From Terebella lapidaria (Eukaryota; Annelida; Polychaeta; Terebellida; Terebellidae): 64,000 nt of DNA. A model generated the notes under the pieces. That model had not been told where the DNA came from, ran no database searches, and saw only the letters and a list, made by a program, of their open reading frames with translations. The translations under genes were made by a program, and so were the position numbers. The stretch's first letter is position 1, and every line of letters begins with the position of its first letter. Shown in pieces: positions 51,864 to 63,380 of the stretch. Where the stretch lies: contig OX424563.1 in NCBI GenBank assembly GCA_949152475.1, forward strand, positions 39,938,120 to 40,002,119. Direction: 5' to 3'.

Positions 51864-54800
51864 CCTAGACTAACTGTTAGCCGAAAATACTCGCTGAATA
51901 AATTAACTTAAAATTTACGATATGCCCCATTATAAAATACGATGAGCGCCTATGCTATAACATGGGGTCAAAAAATTAACTCTCAGAAACGGCCCCATAT
52001 TATGTCACAATGTACTATGTACCTAGACTAACTGTTAGCCGAAAATACTCGCTGAATAAATTAACTTAAAATTTACGATATGCCCCATTATAAAATACGA
52101 TGAGCGCCTATGCTATAACATGGGGTCAAAAAATTAACTCTCAGAAACGGCCCCATATTATGTCACAATGTACTATGTACCTAGACTAACTGTTAGCCGA
52201 AAATACTCGCTGAATAAATTAACTTAAAATTTACGATATGCCCCATTATAAAATACGATGAGCGCCTATGCTATAACATGGGGTCAAAAAATTAACTCTC
52301 AGAAACGGCCCCATATTATGTCACAATGTACTATGTACCTAGACTAACTGTTAGCCGAAAACACTCGCTGAATAAATTAACTTAAAATTTACGATATGCC
52401 CCATTATAAAATACGATGAGCGCCTATGCTATAACATGGGGTCAAAAAATTAACTCTCAGAAACGGCCCCATATTATGTCACAATGTACTATGTACCTAG
52501 ACTAACTGTTAGCCGAAAATACTCGCTGAATAAATTAACTTAAAATTTACGATATGCCCCATTATAAAATACGATGAGCGCCTATGCTATAACATGGGGT
52601 CAAAAAATTAACTCTCAGAAACGGCCCCATATTATGTCACAATGTACTATGTACCTAGACTAACTGTTAGCCGAAAATACTCGCTGAATAAATTAACTTA
52701 AAATTTACGATATGCCCCATTATAAAATACGATGAGCGCCTATGCTATAACATGGGGTCAAAAAATTAACTCTCAGAAACGGCCCCATATTATGTCACAA
52801 TGTACTATGTACCTAGACTAACTGTTAGCCGAAAATACTCGCTGAATAAATTAACTTAAAATTTACGATATGCCCCATTATAAAATACGATGAGCGCCTA
52901 TGCTATAACATGGGGTCAAAAAATTAACTCTCAGAAACGGCCCCATATTATGTCACAATGTACTATGTACCTAGACTAACTGTTAGCCGAAAATACTCGC
53001 TGAATAAATTAACTTAAAATTTACGATATGCCCCATTATAAAATACGATGAGCGCCTATGCTATAACATGGGGTCAAAAAATTAACTCTCAGAAACGGCC
53101 CCATATTATGTCACAATGTACTATGTACCTAGACTAACTGTTAGCCGAAAATACTCGCTGAATAAATTAACTTAAAATTTACGATATGCCCCATTATAAA
53201 ATACGATGAGCGCCTATGCTATAACATGGGGTCAAAAAATTAACTCTCAGAAACGGCCCCATATTATGTCACAATGTACTATGTACCTAGACTAACTGTT
53301 AGCCGAAAATACTCGCTGAATAAATTAACTTAAAATTTACGATATGCCCCATTATAAAATACGAGGAGCGCCTATGCTATAACATGGGGTCAAAAAATTA
53401 ACTCTCAGAAACGGCCCCATATTATGTCACAATGTACTATGTACCTAGACTAACTGTTAGCCGAAAATACTCGCTGAATAAATTAACTTAAAATTTACGA
53501 TATGCCCCATTATAAAATACGATGAGCGCCTATGCTATAACATGGGGTCAAAAAATTAACTCTCAGAAACGGCCCCATATTATGTCACAATGTACTATGT
53601 ACCTAGACTAACTGTTAGCCGAAAATACTCGCTGAATAAATTAACTTAAAATTTACGATATGCCCCATTATAAAATACGATGAGCGCCTATGCTATAACA
53701 TGGGGTCAAAAAATTAACTCTCAGAAACGGCCCCATATTATGTCACAATGTACTATGTACCTAGACTAACTGTTAGCCGAAAATACTCGCTGAATAAATT
53801 AACTTAAAATTTACGATATGCCCCATTATAAAATACGAGGAGCGCCTATGCTATAACATGGGGTCAAAAAATTAACTCTCAGAAACGGCCCCATATTATG
53901 TCACAATGTACTATGTACCTAGACTAACTGTTAGCCGAAAATACTCGCTGAATAAATTAACTTAAAATTTACGATATGCCCCATTATAAAATACGATGAG
54001 CGCCTATGCTATAACATGGGGTCAAAAAATTAACTCTCAGAAACGGCCCCATATTATGTCACAATGTACTATGTACCTAGACTAACTGTTAGCCGAAAAT
54101 ACTCGCTGAATAAATTAACTTAAAATTTACGATATGCCCCATTATAAAATACGATGAGCGCCTATGCTATAACATGGGGTCAAAAAATTAACTCTCAGAA
54201 ACGGCCCCATATTATGTCACAATGTACTATGTACCTAGACTAACTGTTAGCCGAAAATACTCGCTGAATAAATTAACTTAAAATTTACGATATGCCCCAT
54301 TATAAAATACGATGAGCGCCTATGCTATAACATGGGGTCAAAAAATTAACTCTCAGCAAACGGCCCCATATTATGTCACAATGTACTATGTACCTAGACT
54401 AACTGTTAGCCGAAAATACTCGCTGAATAAATTAACTTAAAATTTACGATATGCCCCATTATAAAATACGATGAGCGCCTATGCTATAACATGGGGTCAA
54501 AAAATTAACTCTCAGAAACGGCCCCATATTATGTCACAATGTACTATGTACCTAGACTAACTGTTAGCCGAAAATACTCGCTGAATAAATTAACTTAAAA
54601 TTTACGATATGCCCCATTATAAAATACGATGAGCGCCTATGCTATAACATGGGGTCAAAAAATTAACTCTCAGAAACGGCCCCATATTATGTCACAATGT
54701 ACTATGTACCTAGACTAACTGTTAGCCGAAAATACTCGCTGAATAAATTAACTTAAAATTTACGATATGCCCCATTATAAAATACGATGAGCGCCTATGC

Positions 54801-55206
54801 TATAACATGGGGTCAAAAAATTAACTCTCAGAAACGGCCCCATATTATGTCACAATGTACTATGTACCTAGACTAACTGTTAGCCGAAAATACTCGCTGA
54901 ATAAATTAACTTAAAATTTACGATATGCCCCATTATAAAATACGATGAGCGCCTATGCTATAACATGGGGTCAAAAAATTAACTCTCAGAAACGGCCCCA
55001 TATTATGTCACAATGTACTATGTACCTCGACTAACTGTTAGCCGAAAATACTCGCTGAATAAATTAACTTAAAATTTACGATATGCCCCATTATAAAATA
55101 CGATGAGCGCCTATGCTATAACATGGGGTCAAAAAATTAACTCTCAGAAACGGCCCCATATTATGTCACAATGTACTATGTACCTAGACTAACTGTTAGC
55201 CGAAAA
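51864..55206 (+). repeat. 158-base satellite, 21 units plus a partial unit
   Basis: Units begin CCTAGACTAACTG at 51864, 52022, 52180, 52338 and so on to 55183, then run into the gap. The units are almost identical. I noticed only about five differences over 3.3 kb: a T-to-C change near 52362, T-to-G changes near 53364 and 53838 (the same change three units apart), one inserted base near 54357 and an A-to-C change near 55027. The unit is AT-rich, with a CCCCAT block near base 60, an ATGGGG block about 40 bases later and a second CCCCAT block near base 130. The ATGGGG block could pair with either CCCCAT block. Stop codons fill all frames. The unit length is close to one nucleosome repeat. Confidence 0.96.
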
Positions 55207-55406
55207 NNNNNNNNNNNNNNNNNNNNNNNNNNNNNNNNNNNNNNNNNNNNNNNNNNNNNNNNNNNNNNNNNNNNNNNNNNNNNNNNNNNNNNNNNNNNNN
55301 NNNNNNNNNNNNNNNNNNNNNNNNNNNNNNNNNNNNNNNNNNNNNNNNNNNNNNNNNNNNNNNNNNNNNNNNNNNNNNNNNNNNNNNNNNNNNNNNNNNN
55401 NNNNNN
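55207..55406. other. assembly gap, exactly 200 N
   Basis: A run of 200 N, a round placeholder size that is typical of scaffolding joins and not a measured distance. It follows directly on the 158-base satellite and is followed directly by the inverted 26-base array. The true distance and the relative orientation of the two sides are therefore unverified. Confidence 0.99.
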
Positions 55407-58400
55407 AGCGTCGCATGTCCATCGTACGGTGGGGCGTCACATGTCCATCTTACGGTGGAGCATCGCTAGTCCATCATATGATAGAGCATCCCATGTCCAT
55501 CGTACGATGGAGCATCGCATGTCCATCGTACAGTGGAGCGTCGCATGTCCATCGTACAGCGGAATGTCACATGTCCATCGTATGCTGGAGCATCAGATGT
55601 CCATCGTACGGTGGAACATCGCATGTCCATCGTGCGGTGGAGCATCGCATGTCGATCGTACGGTGGAGCATCGCATGTCCATCATACGATGGAGGATCCC
55701 ATGTCCATCGTACGGTGGAGCATCACATGTCGATCATACGGTGGAGCATCGCATGTCGATCGTACGGTGGAGCGTCACATTTCCATCGTATGATGGAGCG
55801 TCCCATGTCCATCGTACTGTAGAGCATCGCATGTCAATCTTACGGTTGAGCATAACGTGTCCATTGTACAGTAAAGCATCGCAAGTCCATCATACAGTGG
55901 AGCGTCACATGTCCATCGTATGGTGGAGCGTCACATGTCCATCAAACGGTGGAGCATCACATGTCGATCGTACGGTGGAGCATCGCATGTCGATCGTATG
56001 GTGGAGCATCACATGTCCATCGTATGATGGAGCGTCCCATGTCCATCGTACTGTGGAGCATCGCATGTCCATCTTACGGTTGAGCGTAACGTGTCCATTG
56101 TACAGTAAAGCATCGCATGTCCATCATACAGTGGAGCGTCGCATGTCTATTGTACGGTGGAGCCTCGCATGTCCATCTTACGGTGGAGTGTCACATGTCT
56201 ATCGTACGATGGAGCGTCACATGTCCATCGTACAGTGGAGCCTCGCATGTCAATCATACGGTAGAGCGTCACATGTCCATCGTACAGTGGAGCATCGCAT
56301 GTCCATCGTACGGTGGAGCGTCGCATGTCCATCGTATGGTGGAGCCTCGCATGTCAATCATACGGTGGAGCGTCACATGTCCATCGTACAGTGGAGCGTC
56401 GCCTGTCCATCATACGGTGGAGCGTCGCATGTCCATCGTACGGTGGAGCGTCACATGTCCATTGTACAGTGGAGCCTTGCATGACCATCGTACCGTGGAG
56501 CGTCACATGTCCATCGTACGGTGGAGCATCACATGCCCATCGTACATTGGAGCATCGCATGCCCATCGTACGGTGGAGCGTCACATGTCCATCCTACGGT
56601 GGAGCATCCCATGTCCATCGTACGGTGGAGCGTCACATGTCCATCGAACGAAGGAGCATCCCATGTCCATCGTACGGTGGAGCGTCACATGTCCATCGTA
56701 CAGTATAGCCTCGCATGTCAATCCTACGGTGGAGCGTCACATGTCCATCGTACAGTGGAGCATCGCATGTCCATCGTACGGTGGAGCATCAGATGTCCAT
56801 CGTACGGTGGAGCGTCACATGTCCATCGTATGATGGAGCGTTGCATGTCCATCATACGGTGGAGCGTCGCATGTCCATCGTATGGTGGAGCGTCACATGT
56901 CCATTGTACAGTGGAGCCTTGCATGTCCATCATACGGTGGAGCGTCACATGTCCATCGTACAGTGGAGCATCGCATGTCCATCGTACGGTGGAGCGTCGC
57001 ATGTCCGTCGTACAGTGGAGCGTCGCATGTCCATCATACGGTGGAGCGTCGCATGTCCATCGTACAGTGGAGCGTCGCATGTCCATCATACGGTGGAGCG
57101 TCGCATGTCCATCGTACAGTGGAGCGTCACATGTCCATTGTACAGTGGAGCCTTGCATGACCATCGTACGGTGGAACGTCACATGTCCATCGTACGGTGG
57201 AGCATCACATGTCCATCGTACGGTGGAGCATCGCATGTCCATCGTATGGTGGAGCATTAGATGTCCATCGTACGGTGGAGCATCACATGTCCATGGTACT
57301 GTGGAGCATCGCATGTCCATCGTATGGTGGAGCATTAGATGTCCATCGTACGGTGGAGCGTCCCATGTCCATCGTACGGTGCAGCGTCACATGTCCATCG
57401 TACAGTGGAGCATCACATGTCGATCGTACGGTGGAGGATCAGATGTCCATCGTACGGTGGAGCATCGCATGTCCATCGTACGGTGGAGCATCGCATGTCC
57501 ATCGTACGGTGGAGCGTCACATGTCCATCGTATGATGGAGCGTCCCATGTCCATCGTACTGTGGAGCATCGCATGTCCATCTTACGGTTGAGCGTAACGT
57601 GTCCATTGTACAGCAAAGCATCGCATGTCCATCATACAGTGGAGCATAGCATGTCCATCGTACAGTGGAGCGTCACATGTCCATCGTACAGTGGAGCCTC
57701 GCATGTCAATCATACAGTGGAGCGTCACATGTCCATCGTACAGTGGAGCATCGCATGTTCATCGTACGGTGGAGCGTCAGATGTCCATCGTATGGTGGAG
57801 CGTCACATGTCCATCGTACGATGGACGTTGCATGTCCATCATACGGTGGAGCGTCGCATGTCCATCGTACGGTGGAGCGTCACATGTCCATTGTACAGTG
57901 GAGCCTTGCATGTCCATCATATGGTGGAGCGTCACATGTCCATCGTACAGTGGAGCGTCACATGTCCATCGTATGGTGGAGCATCGCATGTCTATCGTAC
58001 GGTGGAGCGTCAGATGTCCATTGTACGGTGGAGCATCACAGGTCCATCGTACGGTGTAGCATCGCATGTCCATCGTACGGTGGAGCGTCACATGTCCATC
58101 ATACAGTGGAGCATCCCATGACCATCGTACGATGGAGCATCGCATGTCCATCGTACGGTGGAGCGTCACATGTCCATCTTACGGTGGAGCATCGCTAGTC
58201 CATCATACGATAGAGCATCCCATGTCCATCGTACGATGGAGCATCGCATGTCCATCGTACGGTGGAGCGTCACATGTCCATCGTACAGTGGAGCGTCGCA
58301 TGTCCATCGTACAGCGGAGTGTCACATGTCCATCGTATGGTGGAGCATCAGATGTCCATCGTACGGTTGAACATCGCATGTCGATCGTACGGTGGAGCAT

Positions 58401-61400
58401 CACATGCCGATCATACGGTGGAGCATCGCATTCGATCGTACGGTGGAGCGTCACATTTCCATCGTATGATGGAGCGTCCCAGGTCCATCGTACTGTGGAG
58501 CATCACATGTCAGTCTTACGGTTGAGCATAACGTGTCCATTGTACAGTAAAGCATCGCATGTCCATCATACAGTGGAGCGTCACATGTCCATCGTATGGT
58601 GGAGCGTCACATGTCCATCGTACGGTGGAGCATCACATGTCGATCGTACGGTGGAGCATCGCATGTCGATCGTATGGTGGAGCATCACATGTCCATCGTA
58701 TGATGGAGCGTCTCATGTCCATCATACTGTGGAGCATCGCATGTCCATCTTACGGTTGAGCGTAACGTGTCCATTGTACAGTAAAGCATCGCATGTCCAT
58801 CATACAGTGGAGCGTCGCATGTCTATTGTACGGTGGAGCCTCGCATGTCCATCTTACGGTGGAGTGTCACATGTCTATCGTACGATGGAGCGTCGCATGT
58901 CCATCGTACGGTGCAGCATCGCATGTCCTTCGTACGGTGGAGCGTCGCATGTCCATCCTGCGATGGAGCGTCGCATGTCCATCGTACGGTGGAGCGTCGC
59001 ATGTCCATCTTACGGTGGAGTGTCGCTAGTCCATGGTACGATGGAGCGTCGCATGTACATCGTACGGTGGAGCGTCACATGTCCATTGTACAGTGGAGCG
59101 TCGCTTGTCCATCGTACAGAGGATCATCAGATGTCCATCGTACGGTGGATTGTCACATGTTCATCGTACGATGGAGCGTCGCATGTCCATCGTACGGTGG
59201 AGCGTCACATGTCCATCATATGGTGGAGCGTCACATGTCCATCATACGGTGGAGCGTCACATGTCCATCGTACGGTGGAGCATCCCATGTCCATCGTATT
59301 GTGGAGCGTCACATGTCCATCGTAAGGTGGAGCATAGCATGTCCATCGTATGTGGGAGCGTCATATGTCCATCGTACGGTGGAGCATCACATGTCCATCA
59401 TACGGTGGGGCATCGCATGTCGATCGTACGGTGGAGCGTCACATGTCCATCGTACGATGGAGCATCCCATGTCCATCGTAAGATGGAGCATCCCATGTCC
59501 ATCGTACGGTGGAGCGTCACATGTCCATCGTACGGTGGAGCATAGCATGTCCATCGTACGGTGGAGCGTCAGATGTCCATCGTACGGTGGAGCGTCACAT
59601 GTCCATCATACGGTGGAGCATCGCATGTCCATCGTATGGTGGAGCGTCACATGTCCATCGTACGATGGAGCATCCCATGTCCATCGTACGGTGGAGCGTC
59701 ACATGTCCATCGTACAGTGGAGCCTCACATGTCCATCATACGGTGGAGCATCACATGTCCATCGTACCGCGAAGCATCGCATGTCCATCGTACCATGGAG
59801 CATCGCATGTCCATCGTACATTGGAGCGTCCCATGTGCATCGTACGGTGGAGCGTCACATGTCCATCGTACAGTGGAGCATCGCATGTCGATCGTACGGT
59901 GGAGCATCGCATGTCGATCGTACGCTGGAGTGCCACATGTCCATCGTATGATGGAGCATCTCATGTCCATCGTACTGTGGAGCATCACATGTCCATCTTA
60001 AGGTGGAGCTTCGCTAGTCCATCGTACGATGGAGCGTAGCATGTCCATCATACGGTGGAGCGTCACGTGTCCATTGTACTGTAAAGCATCGCATGTCCAT
60101 CATACAGTGGAGCGTCGCATGTCCATTGTACGGTGGGGCGTCACATGTCCATCGTACGTGGAGCGTCGCTTGTCCATCTTACGGTGGAGCGTCGCTAGGA
60201 TATCATACGATGGAGCGTCGCATATCCATCGTACGGTGGAGCGTCACATGTCCATCGTACAGTGGAGCGTCGCATGTCCATCGTACGGAGGAGCGCCACA
60301 GGTCCATCGTACGGTGGAGCATCGCATGTCCATCGTACGGTGGAGCATCACATGTCCATCATACGGTGGAGCATCCCATGTCCATCGTACGATGGAGCGT
60401 TGCATGTCCATCATACGGTGGAGCGTCGCATGTCCATCGTAAGGTGGAGCGTCACATGTCCATTGTACAGTGGAGCCTTGCATGTCCATCATACGGTGGA
60501 GCATCACATGTCCATCGTACCGCGAAGCATCGCATGTCCATCGTACAGTGGAGCATCGCATGTCCATCGTACATTGGAGCGTCCCATGTGCATCGTACGG
60601 TGGAGCGTCACATGTCCATCGTACAGTGGAGCATCGCATGTCGATCGTACGGAGGAGCGTCACAGGTCCATCGTACGGTGGAGCATCGCATGTCCATCGT
60701 ACGGTGGAGCATCACATGTCCATCATACGGTGGAGCATCCCATGTCCATCGTACGATGGAGCATTGCATGTCCATCATACGGTGGAGCGTCGCATGTCCA
60801 TCGTATGGTGGAGCGTCACATGTCCATTGTACAGTGGAGCCTTGCATGTCCATCATACGGTAGAGCGTCACATGTCCATCGTACAGTGGAGCGTCACATG
60901 TCCATCGCATGGTGGAGCATCGCATGTCTGTCGTACGGTGGAGCGTCACATGTCCATCGTACAGTGGAGCGTCGCATGTCCATCGTACAGCGGAGTGTCA
61001 CATGTCCATCGTATGGTGGAGCATCAGATGTCCATCTTACGGTGGAGCATTGCATGTCCATCGTACGGTGGAGCGTCACATGTCCATCATACGGTGGAGC
61101 ATCCCATGTCCATCGTACGATGGAGCATCGCATGTCCATCGTACGGTGGGGCGTCACATGTCCATCTTACGGTGGAGCATCGCTAGTCCATCATACGATA
61201 GAGCATCCCATGTCCATCGTACGATGGAGCATCGCATGTCCATCGTACGGTGGAGAGTCACATGTCCATCGTACAGTGGAGCGTCGCATGTCCATCGTAC
61301 AGCGGAGTGTCACATGTCCATCGTATGGTGGAGCATCAGATGTCCATCGTACGGTGGAACATCGCATGTCCATCGTACGGTGGAGCATCGCATGTCGATC

Positions 61401-62302
61401 GTACGGTGGAGCATCGCATGTCCATCGTACGATGGAGGATCCCATGTCCATCGTACGGTGGAGCATCACATGCCGATCATACGGTGGAGCATCGCATGTC
61501 GATCGTACAGTGGAGCGTCACATTTCCATCGTATGATGGAGCGTCCCATGTCCATCGTACTGTGGAGCATCGCATGTCAGTCTTACGGTTGAGCATAACT
61601 TGTCCATTGTACAGTAAAGCATCGCATGTCCATCATACAGTGGAGCGTCGCATGTCTATTGTACGGTGGAGCCTCGCATGTCCATCTTACGGTGGAGTGT
61701 CACATGTCTATCGTACGATGGAGCGTCGCATGTCCATCGTACGGTGGAGCATCGCATGTCCTTCGTACGGTGGAGCGTCACATGTCCATCCTGCGATGGA
61801 GCGTCGCATGTCCATCATACAGTGGAGCGTCGCATGTCCATTGTACGGTGGGGCGTCACATGTCCATCGTACGTGGAGCATCGCATGTCCATCGTACGGT
61901 GGAGCGTCGCTTGTCCATCTTACGGTGGAGCGTCGCTAGGCCATCATACGATGGAGCGTCGCATGTCCATCGTACGGTGGAGCGTCACATGTCCATCGTA
62001 CAGTGGAGCGTCGCATGTCCATCGTACGGAGGAGCGTCACAGGTCCATCGTACGGTGGAGCGTTGCATGTCCATCATACGGCGGAGCGTCGCATGTCCAT
62101 CGTATGGTGGAGCGTCACACGTCCATTGTACAGTGGAGCGTCACATGTCCATCGCATGGTGGAGCATCGCATGTCTGTCGTGGAGCGTCACATGTCCATC
62201 ATACGGTGGAGCATCGCATGTCGATCGTACGGTGGAGCGTCACATGTCCATCGTACGATGGAGCATCCCATGTCCATCGTACGGTGGAGCGTCACATGTC
62301 CA
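55407..62302 (-). repeat. 26-base satellite array, inverted block
   Basis: The same 26-base family, now with the monomer reading on the complement strand. It starts immediately after the N run, inside a monomer (AGCGTCGCATG). It matches the reverse complement of 36057-45785 apart from three unit-number differences and scattered substitutions. In about 490 bases next to the gap I found three substitutions. Open frames on the plus strand here are the same stop-free by-product as elsewhere. Confidence 0.96.
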
Positions 62303-62306
62303 TCGT

Positions 62307-63059
62307 CGATATTATTTGGCTCTTCCAGAGTCGATATTATTTGGCTCTTCCAGAAGGCTGAATGGTACAAAGCCTCTTGACGTCACCTGCGATGGTCATT
62401 CTATTTCCAGTAATTCCTGTGTGAAATATCTTGGCGTTGAACTTGACCAATCGCTTAGTGGGAGCCATATAGCTGACAATATTATCAAGAAATCTAACGC
62501 CAAACTAAAATTTCTGTATAGACAGGCCAGACACCTTAATGTGGACACTAAAAAACTCCTTACGTCAGCTCTGATTCAATGTCACTTTGACTATGCCAGC
62601 ACCTCTTGGTATTCTGGCCTTACCAAGAGACTTCAGAATCGTCTACAGACCACTCAAAATAAGGTCATTCGCTTTCTTTTAAGCGCTCCCCCTAGAACCC
62701 ACATAGGGTTCGAGGAATTCAAAGCCGTCGGTATGTTACCAGTGGAAGTCCGCGTCAACCAACTTAAAGTAAATTACATACATGACATGATTTATGGAAA
62801 TGCTCCCAGATACCTAACCTCCTCCATTAGTATCCCAAATTCCCGCCACAACACCCGATCTGGCCCAATGTCCTTAGTTATCCCAGCTGTAAAGTCTTTT
62901 GGTCACTCCTCTTTCCGGTACACATCAGTCACTGCTTGGAATGAGTTACCAAGTGATATCAGAACAACAAGTGTTAAATCAGTTTTTAAGTCCAAAGTCA
63001 AATCTTTTTTATTCAACAAGTTCTATCAAGAGTCACAAAACCCTTTTATTTATTTGTAA
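62307..63059 (+). pseudogene. reverse-transcriptase C-terminal fragment of the LINE, copy 3
   Basis: A 250-codon fragment with the same protein sequence as copies 1 and 2. The post-YADD segment ESILFGSSRRL is at 8-18, KYLGVELD at 40-47, HFDYASTSW at 93-101, GNAPRYL at 164-170, WNELPSDIR at 211-219 and FKSKVKSFL at 227-235. The catalytic half of reverse transcriptase and the endonuclease are absent. The frame is open upstream through satellite to about 61626, which gives a chimeric frame of 477 codons. That is 26 codons shorter than in the left arm because three monomers are missing near 61990-62060. Confidence 0.9.
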
Positions 63060-63376
63060 CATTCTAGTCTTTGTTGTTAGGTTATCTAGTCACCATTATG
63101 TTGTTATGGATTTAAAATTCTATTTTTTCCATCTTTTTTCCAATTTTTGTCTACTTTTGTAGTTATATTTATACAATCAGTCATTTACACTTGTGTACTC
63201 ATTTATACAATTATATTTATACTTTTAGGCAACCTATTTTGTCATGTGATTTAGATCCGGACCACAATGGAAATAAGTGTCTTCACTTTCTTGTGTCATC
63301 CGTGTATTTTAATGTGCACTATAATGTTATTTATACTGTATGTTATTTTACTGAATAAATTCAATCAATCAATCAA
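62307..63376 (+). mobile_element. 5'-truncated LINE fragment, copy 3 (inverted arm)
   Basis: Third copy of the 1070-base LINE fragment, in plus orientation, corresponding to copy 2 through the inverted repeat. It starts CGATATTATTTGG after the duplicated TCGT (62303-62306) and ends in repeats of TCAA before TCGT (63377-63380). The ORF ends in TAA at 63057-63059, the 3' untranslated region runs to the AATAAA at 63354-63359, and the tail follows. It has the same truncation point and the same 25-base terminal duplication (62305-62354). No difference from the other copies was noticed. Confidence 0.92.
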
Positions 63377-63380
63377 TCGT

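Noticed and set aside
55171-56484. 437-codon frame crossing the gap
   Set aside because: It is formed by translating through 200 N between a 158-base satellite end and inverted 26-base array. It is purely an assembly artefact.
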